Positions 9,035 to 17,170 of a stretch of DNA of 39,527 nt are shown here, in pieces. Made by a program: the position numbers and the translations under genes. The notes beneath the pieces were generated by a model that saw only the letters and a list, made by a program, of their open reading frames with translations, ran no database searches and had not been told where the DNA came from. The stretch covers positions 1 to 39,527 of the forward strand of contig NZ_RHOG01000028.1 of assembly GCF_003946405.1 (NCBI RefSeq). Direction: 5' to 3'. Position 1 is the stretch's first letter. Every line of letters begins with the position of its first letter. This DNA comes from Lacticaseibacillus yichunensis (GTDB lineage: Bacteria > Bacillota > Bacilli > Lactobacillales > Lactobacillaceae).

Positions 9035-9174
9035 TGAAAGAAAGCCTACTTTCCGCAAGATCACGGCACAAGGCCGTCCTCTGTAGCATACGCGTCTGCA
9101 GGCCAAGGTGAAAGGGTGGGCAAGCGACTGGTATCATTTTGGCGGTGATGCGACATCTTTTGCCCAGCGCTGCG

Positions 9175-10332
9175 TTAATACGTATCCGTCAGATCGATTG
9201 CAACGTCGCTTCCGGCCTTTTTTGCGTGAGAGGCCGCGCGCCGCTCATTCAATTCAGCCAAAAACAGGTCCTCGTCGATTGGCGCCGTCACCGGTCGACC
9301 CAGCCAAGAGGAGAGGTGAATCATGTTCGACACCGTCAAGCCATTGATGCCTTCTTCCCCGCGGGCGATCAGCGGCGCGCCTGTCAGTAGGTGCTGGCCG
9401 AAATTGCGCAGGATGCCGACGTGCTGAGGATTACTGCCATCGGTCTCGACCAGCTCCGCGTGCACGACCGGTCGGGCAAAGGCCTGCTCACTGTGTTGGC
9501 AAACGTCACGGATATTTTCATCCAAGCGAAAAAGCGTCAGACGCCCGCCATCACAGACGATCTTGCCTCGTTCCATCGTCACCTCGAAGCGGTTGGTGCC
9601 GGGATAATCCCCGGTAGACGTCACAAAAACGCCGGTCGCGCCATTTGGATATTTCAGATAAGCGGTCACGTCATCTTCAACTTCAATATCATGCCAGTGG
9701 CCATTTTGGGCAAAGGCTTGAATTTCGCTTGGCATGCCGCAGATCCACTGCAACAAGTCCAATTGATGGGGACACTGATTGAGAAGCACCCCGCCACCTT
9801 CGCCATTCCAGGTCCCACGCCAATCGCCGGAGTCATAATAGGCCTGCGTGCGGAACCAGTCCGTGATGATCCAGTTGACGCGCATGATCGCCCCAAATTC
9901 GCCGCCTTGCACAATGTCATGCATTTTGCGGTACACACTATTGGTGCGCTGATTGAACATCATGGCAAACGTCAGCCCGCTTTTGGCCGCCGCCGCATTT
10001 TCCTCGCGCACCTGCTTGGTATAGACCCCAGCCGGCTTTTCCGACAGGACGTGCAGGCCATGAGCAAAGGCATCTTCGGCGAGTTCGGGGTGCTGATAAT
10101 GTGGCACCGCGATCAGCACCGCATCCACCAGCCCGCTTGCGATCAACTCCTTCCCTTCTGAAAAAACCGTGACATCAGCCGGCAGCGTCTCGGCCGCCCA
10201 CTGCCGGCGACTGGCCCGCCGATCCGCCACCGCGACCAGTTGCAATTCGGGCACCTGCCCGCCGGTGATCGACGTGGCATGCGCCGAGCCCATGTTACCG
10301 ATGCCGATGATGCCAAAGCGTACTTGTGTCAT
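9175..10332 (-). CDS. Gfo/Idh/MocA-family NAD(P)-dependent oxidoreductase
   Basis: The 385-residue protein opens with a Rossmann motif GIIGIGNMGSAH (residues 7-18) and carries the family's SEKPAG motif at about 97-102, with the lysine of EKP acting in catalysis in characterised members. These enzymes oxidise or epimerise sugars, inositols or related polyols. The start at 10332 has a GGGAGG site; the longer frame to 10488 overlaps the upstream gene and is arginine-rich, so it was rejected. It is the last gene of a three-gene operon with a TIM-barrel isomerase and an SGNH-like hydrolase, behind a cre operator, so it probably acts in catabolism of a secondary sugar or glycoside. Substrate unknown. 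Confidence 0.9.
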   Translation of the reverse strand: MTQVRFGIIGIGNMGSAHATSITGGQVPELQLVAVADRRASRRQWAAETLPADVTVFSEGKELIASGLVDAVLIAVPHYQHPELAEDAFAHGLHVLSEKPAGVYTKQVREENAAAAKSGLTFAMMFNQRTNSVYRKMHDIVQGGEFGAIMRVNWIITDWFRTQAYYDSGDWRGTWNGEGGGVLLNQCPHQLDLLQWICGMPSEIQAFAQNGHWHDIEVEDDVTAYLKYPNGATGVFVTSTGDYPGTNRFEVTMERGKIVCDGGRLTLFRLDENIRDVCQHSEQAFARPVVHAELVETDGSNPQHVGILRNFGQHLLTGAPLIARGEEGINGLTVSNMIHLSSWLGRPVTAPIDEDLFLAELNERRAASHAKKAGSDVAIDLTDTY

Positions 10333-10351
10333 TGATCTAACCTCCCGTGGC

Positions 10352-11230
10352 TCATTGCCACGCTTCGTCAAGTTCCTGCAATAGTTTACGCAGCGCCGCG
10401 GCAGCCGTGGAAAAAGCCTGCGCACCATCGCCTTGCGCAGCAGGCGGCAGCGACACCCGCGTTTGTTCCAAGCCGGCAAAGCCGCCAAATTCGGCCAGAT
10501 GAGGCTCTAGCGATAAGAAGCCGTGATAATCCGCAGCGGCCAGTGCGGCGAGCACCTTTTTCACCTGACCATCGCCAAAACCAGCCGGCACCACATGGCC
10601 ATCTGAGGCGATTGCGTCCTTGATGTGGACGTAGGCGATGCGGTTCTTCAGCAAGTCATAAGCATGGGGAAAAACGGTGACGCCACCTTGGACAAAATTG
10701 GCTGGATCAAACGCGGTCTGGACCTGGTCATCCGCCAGCGCGTCAAAGAGGGCCAGCTCCGCTTCCGGTGTCTCGCCGAAGATCTCTTTTTCGTTCTCGT
10801 GCAGCAGGGTGATCTGCGGATAGGCTTTCGCGGCGGCCGCAAATTGTTGCCAGCGCGTGATCACCTCCGCCTGATAGGAGGCGATGCGTTCGCCGGCCGG
10901 GGCGTAAAAACTGAACAGCCGCACATATGGCGCCTCAAATAGCGCAGCCAGGTGCAGGACGTGCTTGAATTTGGCCAGATGTGGCGCAAAGTCATCGGTG
11001 ATCGTGATTTTTCCGATCGGCGAGCCCAGGCTGGACACCTGGATGCCGGCCGCGGTGAGCGTTTCGTGATAGGCGTGCGCCTGGTCATCGGAAAAAACAG
11101 CCACATTCACGCCATCGATGCCGCGAATCTCGATGTGACGGATGCCATTTGCCTGGAGCACCGCGATCTGTTCGGTCAAACTTGGGCCGATCTCATCGGC
11201 AAAGCCAGTGATCGTAAAATGATGGTTCAT
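10352..11230 (-). CDS. sugar phosphate isomerase/epimerase-like TIM-barrel protein
   Basis: The 292-residue protein fits the xylose-isomerase-like TIM barrel family (IolE/IolH/hydroxypyruvate isomerase relatives). Candidate metal ligands lie at barrel-strand ends: LLHENEKEIFG, TAFDPANF, YVHIKD and LSLEPHL. A GGAGGA site precedes the ATG. The gap to the dehydrogenase downstream is only 19 bases and to the hydrolase upstream 3 bases, so the three are surely co-transcribed. Together with a Gfo/Idh/MocA dehydrogenase it suggests isomerisation of an oxidised sugar or polyol. The exact reaction cannot be inferred from motifs alone. Confidence 0.88.
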   Translation of the reverse strand: MNHHFTITGFADEIGPSLTEQIAVLQANGIRHIEIRGIDGVNVAVFSDDQAHAYHETLTAAGIQVSSLGSPIGKITITDDFAPHLAKFKHVLHLAALFEAPYVRLFSFYAPAGERIASYQAEVITRWQQFAAAAKAYPQITLLHENEKEIFGETPEAELALFDALADDQVQTAFDPANFVQGGVTVFPHAYDLLKNRIAYVHIKDAIASDGHVVPAGFGDGQVKKVLAALAAADYHGFLSLEPHLAEFGGFAGLEQTRVSLPPAAQGDGAQAFSTAAAALRKLLQELDEAWQ

Positions 11231-11233
11231 GTC

Positions 11234-11977
11234 TTATTCCTCCAGCGCAGCAACGACCTGCGCGATCTGCTTGCAAACGTCTGGATCCAGCTGGCGCAGC
11301 GCCGCGACATCCGGCATCGGTACCTGGTCGGCCGGCACGCCGGCCAACGCCTGAAGCCAAAGCAGCGCCGCCCCGTATTTTCCATAATCATTCAGATGAT
11401 AGCCATCCTCAACGTTGAGCGGGTGGGTCGCAAAAAACGGCAGTGCCCGCATTTTTTGTATCAACGTCCCCGTTGGCAACAGCGTCGCGCCGACTTGCCG
11501 GCTGACTTGGGTGTAAGCCGCCTCCAGCTGCGCAAACATCTCATCTTGGTCGCGGTGATAAAAGGCAAAATCACGGTGGTCACTGGCGCGATCGTAGGCC
11601 CAAGTCTCCTGCATCCAAAAATGCGCTTGTGGTTGTGCCTGCCGCAGATGGGCATAGACCAATCCCGCATAAGGCTGGTAAGTATCCAGTAGTCCCGAGT
11701 CGCCACTCGCCTGCTGGGAAAAGATATGGTCCCATCGCTCTTCAGGCAAGATCTGATCGATGCTGACAAGGTGCGCGTCATCCCTGTCGTCACCATTTAG
11801 CTCATAACGGTATTCAGCATTATTCGCCTGAATATTATGCCAGTGCCGCTCAAGCGGACAGCCGCCAACAAAGAGATTCACCACCTTCAACGCAACTCCC
11901 GCAGCTTGGGCTAACGGGTAAAGATAATGCGTCGTGTTGTTTGAAAAACTGTTTCCCACTGCCAATATTTTAAGCAA
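11234..11977 (-). CDS. SGNH-hydrolase-like protein (DUF4886 type)
   Basis: The protein starts KILAVGNSFSNN, the nucleophile block of SGNH-like hydrolases, and ends with DGYHLNDYGKYGAALLW, matching the Asp-x-x-His catalytic block. Such proteins are putative esterases or deacylases acting on carbohydrate. I prefer the TTG at 11977 (247 residues): it has a GGAGGGG site about six bases upstream, whereas the ATG at 12028 lies directly against the cre operator and would put 17 poorly conserved residues before the motif. No signal peptide is seen, so it should be cytosolic. It is the first gene of the cre-controlled operon and may deacylate an imported sugar before isomerase and dehydrogenase act. 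Confidence 0.8.
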   Translation of the reverse strand: MLKILAVGNSFSNNTTHYLYPLAQAAGVALKVVNLFVGGCPLERHWHNIQANNAEYRYELNGDDRDDAHLVSIDQILPEERWDHIFSQQASGDSGLLDTYQPYAGLVYAHLRQAQPQAHFWMQETWAYDRASDHRDFAFYHRDQDEMFAQLEAAYTQVSRQVGATLLPTGTLIQKMRALPFFATHPLNVEDGYHLNDYGKYGAALLWLQALAGVPADQVPMPDVAALRQLDPDVCKQIAQVVAALEE

Positions 11978-12013
11978 GATACCCCTCCGATGGTGCTGAC
12001 CTGGCACCAAATG

Positions 12014-12027
12014 TGATAGCGCTCTCA
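12014..12027 (-). promoter_or_regulatory. CcpA operator (cre)
   Basis: TGATAGCGCTCTCA matches the cre palindrome TGAAAGCGCTTTCA at 12 of 14 positions. It lies just downstream of the promoter for the three-gene operon on the minus strand, where CcpA binding would repress transcription during growth on preferred sugars. Confidence 0.8.
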
Positions 12028-12036
12028 ACCTCTAAC

Positions 12037-12064
12037 AGGATAGCGGACTGACTTCAAATTGCAA
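12037..12064 (-). promoter_or_regulatory. promoter of the hydrolase-isomerase-dehydrogenase operon
   Basis: On the minus strand, TTGCAA (12059-12064) and TATCCT (12037-12042) are separated by 16 bases, and the start point would fall about at the upstream edge of the cre. Both hexamers match consensus at four of six positions. Confidence 0.5.
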
Positions 12065-12211
12065 GGCGAACCGGCCGCTTTTACCACTTGTCTAAACGGA
12101 TATACCAATTTTATTTTGACCCCAGGCAAAAGAGGCGGCCTAAGCCGGACAAAGTTGCGTAAACTAGTTAGATGGAAACCTGATCAACTTTTACATAGGA
12201 AGGATAATCAT

Positions 12212-13204
12212 ATGACTCAATATCTTGCAGCGAGTGATCGCTATGAACAATTGCCTTACAACCATGTCGGCCGCTCCGGCTTGCGCGTTGCCCCACTTGC
12301 GCTTGGCCTCTGGCACAACTTTGGCGACATCGACGCCTTGAGCAATCAACGCGCCTTGCTCCGCTATGCCTTTGACCATGGCATCACGCATTTTGACATG
12401 GCTAACAACTACGGCCCATCTGCCGGCAGCGCTGAGTCGAATTTTGGCCAGCTTTATAAGGAAGACTTCAAGCCGTATCGCGACGAGCTTGTTTTGTCCA
12501 GCAAGGCCGGCTTCTACATGTGGCCAGGCCCTTACGGCGAATACGGCTCGCGCAAATACATCATCGCCAGCGCCGACCAGAGCCTGCGCCGCACAGGCCT
12601 AGATTATTTCGATATCTTTTATTCCCATCGTTATGATCCGAACACCCCGCTTGAGGAAACCGCAGAGGCCCTCGATCACCTCGTTCGCCAAGGAAAGGCG
12701 CTGTACATCGGCATTTCCAACTACGGCGTCGAAGAGACCGCGGCAATCACCAAGATCTTCCGCGAGCTCAAGACCCCGTATATCATTCACCAGGATGCGT
12801 ACAACATGTTCCATCAGGAGCCGGCGACCTCGGGCCTGTTTGACCTCCTTGAAAAAGAAGGCACAGGGGCGATCGTCTTCTCGCCGCTGGCGCAGGGGCA
12901 ACTGACCGACCGCTACCTCAATGGTATTCCAGACGACTCACGCGCGGTGCGCGAAGGCGATTGGATGCAAAAGGAGGTCAAGGCGCATCTGCCAAAGATT
13001 CACCAGCTCAACGCGATTGCCCAGCAGCGCGGCCAGAGCCTCGCAGAAATGGCGCTGGCCTGGGATCTTCAGCAGCCCGCCGTCATGACCGTTCTGATTG
13101 GCGCGTCCAAAGTTTCCCAGTTGGAAGATAACCTCAAAGTGCTCGATCACCTCGACTTCACAGAGGACGAGTTGAAAGCAATCGATGACGTGCTGAAAGC
13201 ATAG
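12212..13204 (+). CDS. aldo/keto reductase (YghZ/GPR-like)
   Basis: The 330-residue NADPH-dependent reductase shows the family's catalytic tetrad: Asp62 and Tyr67 (FDMANNYGPS), Lys98 (SSKAG) and His139 (YSHR). The early GRSGLRVAPLALGLWHNFGD and the later GISNYG and FSPLAQGQLTDRY segments resemble the L-glyceraldehyde-3-phosphate reductase/KCNAB-like branch. The ATG at 12212 has an AGGAAGGA site; the frame extends further upstream but without a start signal. It is transcribed divergently from the cre-controlled operon and alone, with a terminator downstream. Carbonyl detoxification is a plausible role; the substrate is not determined. Confidence 0.9.
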   Translation: MTQYLAASDRYEQLPYNHVGRSGLRVAPLALGLWHNFGDIDALSNQRALLRYAFDHGITHFDMANNYGPSAGSAESNFGQLYKEDFKPYRDELVLSSKAGFYMWPGPYGEYGSRKYIIASADQSLRRTGLDYFDIFYSHRYDPNTPLEETAEALDHLVRQGKALYIGISNYGVEETAAITKIFRELKTPYIIHQDAYNMFHQEPATSGLFDLLEKEGTGAIVFSPLAQGQLTDRYLNGIPDDSRAVREGDWMQKEVKAHLPKIHQLNAIAQQRGQSLAEMALAWDLQQPAVMTVLIGASKVSQLEDNLKVLDHLDFTEDELKAIDDVLKA

Positions 13205-13245
13205 GGTATGAAGCCGAGTGTTTAGGGGTGGCCAGCTAACTTTAG
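13203..13245 (+). repeat. half unit of a dispersed palindromic repeat
   Basis: AGCCGAG, GTTTAGGGGTGG and CAGCTA in this order repeat the left arm of the hairpin unit at 28392-28431. The right arm is missing here. It directly follows the aldo/keto reductase stop. Confidence 0.6.
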
Positions 13246-13314
13246 GGTGTGGCGATGCGCGTGCGTGTCGCTTCGCTCTTCGACCCCTCGCCTACCCCAC
13301 AGCCTTAACCAAAA

Positions 13315-13377
13315 AAAGACCCGGTCCGCCCGGTCACTTCCCATTTCTGAGAAGCGACCGGTGCAGGCCGGGTCTTT
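13315..13377. terminator. bidirectional terminator
   Basis: AAAGACCCGG (13315-13324) pairs with CCGGGTCTTT (13368-13377), with additional GACCGG pairing inside. It separates the convergent aldo/keto reductase and solute-binding-protein genes and has A/T runs suited to both strands. Confidence 0.85.
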
Positions 13378-13390
13378 GATTCGAGTCGTG

Positions 13391-14680
13391 TTACTTCGCT
13401 GCTTTCAGAATCGGCTCCGTTTTCGCTTGGAGCTCATCGAAGGCCGTTTTGCCATCCTTGTTCTTGGTCAGCGTGAGGTCGACAGTACTCATCAGCTGAT
13501 TGCGGTAATCATTGTAGCCGGCAAAAATGGTCGAGCCAAAGCTGGCCGGAACCGCATCGACCGCTGCTTGGTAGGCTGGGTTCTGCTTGAGATAATCCTG
13601 GTAGGACTGCGAGTCAGTGCCACTCTTGGTGACCGGCACGTAGCCCGTTTTTTCCGCCCAGTACGCGGTGCTTTCGGCCTTCAGCAAGAACTTGTTGAAC
13701 GCCCAGGCGCCGGCTTGTTGGGTCTTGGTCGCGCCCTTGAACATCACGTTGTCATTGCCGTTCAGCGGCGTGCCAGTGTTGCCGTTATAGCTGGGAATCG
13801 TGGCGGTGCCCCAGTTCATGTCCTTCGGTGCGTGTTGGGCCATGTCTGGAATGGAGGCAGACGAGCCGACCCCAAAGACCGCCTTCTTATTGATCAAGGC
13901 CACATCGAAATACCAATCCTGGCCGGCTGTTTGCAGATACCCGTCCTTACGCAGCGTCAGCAGTTTGTTGACCGCCGCTAGCGTTGTCGGCGCATTGAGG
14001 TTGGCCTTCAGATCCTTGGTGATCAGCTGATGGCCGGCTTGTTGCGCCATGCTTTCCAGCGTCACGTCGTATGAATTATCGAGGGCCATCGCCGTCAGCT
14101 TCTGCGGCTTGAGGATCTTGCCCGCCGTTGCGACATCATCCCAAGTCTTCGGCAACTGCACATTGTACTTGGTCATCAGGTCCTTATTGTAAAAAAGGAT
14201 GCTGGTGGAAACGGAAAATGGTAGCCCGTAATATTTGCCCTGGTACTTGCCACTTTCGAGGAAGCTCGGGTAAATGTCAGCCAGCTGTGCCGCCGATAAC
14301 TTGTTATCGCCGTTCAGCATCTGGTCGTCAAACGGAATCAGAAAATCATTTTTAACATAATCGCCGATGTTCGTGTACGGCGTCTGGGACAGCGTTGGCA
14401 GGGTCTTGGACTTCGCCGCCGCCATGATCTTTTGCTGAAGCGCATCATAGCTGCCCTGAGAAACACCGACCACCTTGTATTGCTTCTGGGAATCGTTGAA
14501 CTGCTTGATCAAGTGATCCAGTGCGGTCTTGTACGAGCCCGTCATCCGGTGCCAATACGTGATCTTGACCGGCTCTGCCGCCTTCTTTGTGTTTGTGGTC
14601 GTTGCGCTTTTGCCGCAGCCGACCAGCAGCAATGCCATGGCCGCCACCCCAGCTGCCTTGAGAAACCAACTTTTTTTCAT
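13391..14680 (-). CDS. ABC-transporter sugar-binding lipoprotein (orphan)
   Basis: The 429-residue protein has a lipoprotein signal peptide (MKKSWFLKAAG, hydrophobic core, lipobox LLVGC) and an extracellular solute-binding family 1 fold, seen in VKITYWHRMTG near the N-terminus, the ILFYNKDLMTKYN segment and the central DVALINKKAVFGVGSS stretch. Such proteins deliver oligosaccharides or glycerol-3-phosphate to an ABC importer. The ATG at 14680 lies nine bases from GGAGG; the TTG six bases upstream is too close to it. No permease or ATPase gene adjoins, so it must work with a transporter encoded elsewhere. A weak cre-like word at 14777-14790 (TGAATACGTTTTCT) and an imperfect dyad at 14701-14718 lie upstream. 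Confidence 0.92.
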   Translation of the reverse strand: MKKSWFLKAAGVAAMALLLVGCGKSATTTNTKKAAEPVKITYWHRMTGSYKTALDHLIKQFNDSQKQYKVVGVSQGSYDALQQKIMAAAKSKTLPTLSQTPYTNIGDYVKNDFLIPFDDQMLNGDNKLSAAQLADIYPSFLESGKYQGKYYGLPFSVSTSILFYNKDLMTKYNVQLPKTWDDVATAGKILKPQKLTAMALDNSYDVTLESMAQQAGHQLITKDLKANLNAPTTLAAVNKLLTLRKDGYLQTAGQDWYFDVALINKKAVFGVGSSASIPDMAQHAPKDMNWGTATIPSYNGNTGTPLNGNDNVMFKGATKTQQAGAWAFNKFLLKAESTAYWAEKTGYVPVTKSGTDSQSYQDYLKQNPAYQAAVDAVPASFGSTIFAGYNDYRNQLMSTVDLTLTKNKDGKTAFDELQAKTEPILKAAK

Positions 14681-14836
14681 GAACAAACGCCTCCTGTATT
14701 CCTCAGCTGCAGCCGAGGTGTCTTGACAGAAAACATCATGACAGAAAATCGGCGTAATTGGAAGTATTTTGACCGATGAATACGTTTTCTAAGACGAATC
14801 GCGGCTAAATGCGACCGCCGGGACCGAATGACCTGG

Positions 14837-15490
14837 TCAGGCGCGGCGCAAAATATAGAACTTCTTCCCGCTTGGCAAGACGACCCGAAAGCCCTTGTAC
14901 TTGTGGTTGCCCGCGTTGGTCGTGACCCAGGCCAGCGTCCAGCGCTCTGGCCCCGCCTTGGCGAGGTTCACCCGTAAATTATTCGCGGAATAGGTCCAGG
15001 TGAAGGTCTGCTTATCGCCAGTCTTTCGATTCTGAAGCGAACCGGTGTGATCTGCTTTAAAAACCACTTGTGCTAGCGGCTTCGGTAGCGGCGGGCGATC
15101 CGGCTGGGTCGTCATGTTGCTTTGATTCCCTTCCGGCAGCGCCGACCCTGCATATTGATACCAAGTGTATGCAGAATTCGTCAACGGCTTCATCGGCGAG
15201 CGCCGGACATAGAGCCAGAACCCGCCAAATGCCAGCAACAAAACGGCTACGATGCCCAGCCTGATCGCCAATTTCCGGTACTTCCATGGCGTCTTGGGTG
15301 GCGCGATCTGGGGCCGCTCGATATCCATCGTGTTTGGGATATAAATATTGGGTTTATCTTCCTCTTGCGGCGCCGCCTGTTTGCCATCATGCAGGCCGGT
15401 CGACATGTTGCCAACCGCCTTGCCCAGCCGCTGCATCCCAGTCGGCTGCTGGCGCTGCGCATCGCGGCGCTCATTTTCATCTTCTGCCAT
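14837..15490 (-). CDS. single-pass membrane protein, paralogue of the upstream gene
   Basis: The 217-residue protein has a charged, glutamine-rich cytoplasmic N-terminus (about 75 residues), WKYR just before one hydrophobic helix (about 78-95), and an outside domain of about 120 residues. Landmarks in order are SPM, Y.WYQYAGSAL, VVFKADHTGSL, FTWTYSANNLRV, HKYKGF and FYIL. The same landmarks occur in the neighbour at 15530, which has the same length, so the two arose by duplication. The ribosome site is weak (GAGATGAG). I do not recognise a characterised family. Confidence 0.8.
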   Translation of the reverse strand: MAEDENERRDAQRQQPTGMQRLGKAVGNMSTGLHDGKQAAPQEEDKPNIYIPNTMDIERPQIAPPKTPWKYRKLAIRLGIVAVLLLAFGGFWLYVRRSPMKPLTNSAYTWYQYAGSALPEGNQSNMTTQPDRPPLPKPLAQVVFKADHTGSLQNRKTGDKQTFTWTYSANNLRVNLAKAGPERWTLAWVTTNAGNHKYKGFRVVLPSGKKFYILRRA

Positions 15491-15507
15491 CGACTCATCT
15501 CATTTCT

Positions 15508-15521
15508 ATTTCCCGGGAAAT
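15508..15521. repeat. 14-bp perfect palindrome, also found at 8100-8113
   Basis: ATTTCCCGGGAAAT is present here, between the two paralogous genes, and again at 8100-8113 at the edge of the truncated AraC gene; the flanking bases T and G are also shared. It may be a protein-binding site or coincidence. Confidence 0.4.
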
Positions 15522-15529
15522 GCGCTCGC

Positions 15530-16183
15530 TCAGCGCTTGTGCAACAGGTAAAATGCTGTGCCGCCGCCATCCACGCTGACGGAAAATCCCGAATACTTCT
15601 GTTTCTCTAAATTGTTGCTCACTTTGGCCAAGCCCCAATGTACCGCCGGTTGGCCCTTGAACTTGACCATGAGCTTGTTTGGCGCATAGGTCCAGGTGAA
15701 GGGCTGCGTGCCATCCGTGCCGACGCGGACGCCAGTGTGGTCCTTGTTGAACCGCACACTGGCCGCGGCGGCTTTGGTGCGCTTGCTCGGGTGCGCGTTG
15801 TCAAACAGCGGCAGGACATTTTCCGCCTCGAATTTGGAGGATGGCTGCGTCAGCGCAGACTGGGTGTATTCAAACCAATACTGCTTCGGGTCCGTCAAGC
15901 CGACCATCGGCGAAACAGTCAGATTATGCCAAGCCACAGCCGCCGCAACGACCAATACCAGCACGACGCCGATCACCCACACCGGCCGCCGGTATTTCCA
16001 CTGTTTTTTTGGCGGCTTCATCTCCGGCAGGTGAAAATCGGTCGGTACTGTCGTCTGCTTTCTGTCCGATTCGAGTCTCGCCTTCGCAAGGTCGCTTCGC
16101 TGCGTCGGCCCTGCCCCAAGACCACCGAGACTGCGGCCGACTTGCTCAAGCGGCGAGTTGCCACCACGTTGCTTTTCTGCCAT
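15530..16183 (-). CDS. single-pass membrane protein, paralogue of the downstream gene
   Basis: The 217-residue protein has a polar N-terminus, WKYRRP followed by one membrane helix (about 68-85), and an extracytoplasmic domain with SPM, YWFEYTQSAL, VRFNKDHTGVR, FTWTYAPNKLMV, KYSGF and FYLL. It mirrors the 14837 gene in length and order of motifs. A GGAGGG site precedes the ATG. The 39-base gap suggests one operon with its paralogue downstream. No catalytic motif is visible; the outer part looks like a small beta-rich domain. Function unknown. Confidence 0.85.
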   Translation of the reverse strand: MAEKQRGGNSPLEQVGRSLGGLGAGPTQRSDLAKARLESDRKQTTVPTDFHLPEMKPPKKQWKYRRPVWVIGVVLVLVVAAAVAWHNLTVSPMVGLTDPKQYWFEYTQSALTQPSSKFEAENVLPLFDNAHPSKRTKAAAASVRFNKDHTGVRVGTDGTQPFTWTYAPNKLMVKFKGQPAVHWGLAKVSNNLEKQKYSGFSVSVDGGGTAFYLLHKR

Positions 16184-16339
16184 GACACGCCCTCCTCAAG
16201 ATACCGCCAGAATCCTTCAACTTTAGTGTACCGGTTCGGGTGGGAAAAGCCAGTGAGGCACTCAAGGATTCTGTGGTCAAATTATAGATACTCGCTTTTT
16301 TCCCTTGGCGCGGCTAGAATCAAGCAAGGAGGTGGCCTC

Positions 16340-16804
16340 ATGACATACGGCTATATCAAAAAAATTCGCAGCTTGGTCGGACATATGCCGATCATTCTCA
16401 ACACCAGCGCCGGCTTGATCTTGAACGACAAAAACGAGGTGCTGCTCAACCTGCGCACCGACACCCACAACTGGAGTTTGCCAGGTGGGTACCTCGAATA
16501 TGGCGAGACCTTCGCAAAAGCCTGCATCCGCGAGATGAAAGAAGACAGCGGCTTGGACGTCCGCGTTATTCGCCCACTACACCTGTTTGATGAAGGCGAT
16601 GTCCATTACCCAAACGGCGACGTGGCCCAATGCATCACCCAGCTCTTTTTATGCGAACCGATCGGCGGCCACCTGCTAGACCACATGACAGACGAAACAG
16701 AAGGCCTCGCCTATTGGCCCCTCGACCAACTCCCACCCCTCCTGAATTGGCAGCAAGAAGCCATGTTGGCATACGCCAGAGAATATCTTATTCAACATAA
16801 CTAG
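16340..16804 (+). CDS. Nudix hydrolase
   Basis: The 154-residue protein contains a Nudix box from Gly50 to Leu72: GYLEYGE, seven residues, REMKEDSGL. The second glutamate of the usual EE pair is aspartate (ED), a conservative change. Nudix enzymes hydrolyse nucleoside diphosphates linked to another group; the substrate cannot be deduced. The ATG at 16340 has an AAGGAGG site eight bases upstream. The long in-frame extension upstream crosses the divergent gene and is not coding. The last 15 codons and the downstream hairpin are duplicated in tandem just after the gene. Confidence 0.92.
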   Translation: MTYGYIKKIRSLVGHMPIILNTSAGLILNDKNEVLLNLRTDTHNWSLPGGYLEYGETFAKACIREMKEDSGLDVRVIRPLHLFDEGDVHYPNGDVAQCITQLFLCEPIGGHLLDHMTDETEGLAYWPLDQLPPLLNWQQEAMLAYAREYLIQHN

Positions 16805-16983
16805 GCCAACAGGGCTTCTTGCGAGTGAGCTTGCGAACGAGCAGGTACGTCGCAAGTTTCTGTTATTATGGGCCATGTTGGCATTCGCAAGAGAAAATCT
16901 AATCCAACATAACTAGGCCAACAGGGCTTCTTGCGAGTGAGCTCGCGAACGAGCAGGTCCGTCGCAAGTTTCTGTTATTGCCA
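16760..16983 (+). repeat. 112-bp tandem duplication of the Nudix 3' end and its hairpin
   Basis: Positions 16760-16871 recur at 16872-16983 with few changes. The second copy still reads AMLAFARENLIQHN and a stop, against AMLAYAREYLIQHN in the gene. Each copy carries a hairpin with CTTGCGA and TCGCAAG arms followed by TTTCTGTTATT, probably the terminator, so there are two terminators in series. Confidence 0.85.
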
Positions 16984-17148
16984 TAAAAATAACAAAATAT
17001 CCTATCACAAGTCTCTTCAGCCACTCTATGAAAACATTCCTTTTCACCCAGGTAAATTTTGTTAGCCAGCACATAACCGTCATTTGGTTGTGTGCTTTTA
17101 TTTTGCGTTTTTGCCGAACAATAGGCACCAGTCACTTCAATTATTGTC

Positions 17149-17162
17149 TTAGGGAATCCTAA
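17149..17162. promoter_or_regulatory. dyad upstream of the mntH promoter (candidate MntR/DtxR-type operator)
   Basis: TTAGGGAATCCTAA has perfect TTAGG/CCTAA arms and lies eight bases upstream of the -35 box of mntH. Arms of this kind resemble DtxR-family operators. Control by a manganese-responsive repressor is inferred from the target gene. Confidence 0.55.
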
Positions 17163-17170
17163 ACTTTTAC

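Noticed and set aside
8061-9137. 358-residue minus-strand ORF
   Set aside because: Shadow overlapping the YczE-like gene and the AraC stump; no recognisable domain or ribosome site.
9391-10161. 256-residue plus-strand ORF opposite the Gfo/Idh/MocA gene
   Set aside because: No ribosome site and no domain; a shadow frame.
12028-12058. ATG at 12028 as start of the SGNH-like gene
   Set aside because: It abuts the cre operator and lacks a ribosome site; TTG at 11977 has GGAGGGG.
14777-14790. cre-like word upstream of the sugar-binding lipoprotein
   Set aside because: Key positions of the cre consensus are mismatched; mentioned only in the gene entry.
15638-16339. long upstream extension of the Nudix frame
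   Set aside because: Runs antisense through the 15530 gene; the AAGGAGG site sets the start at 16340.
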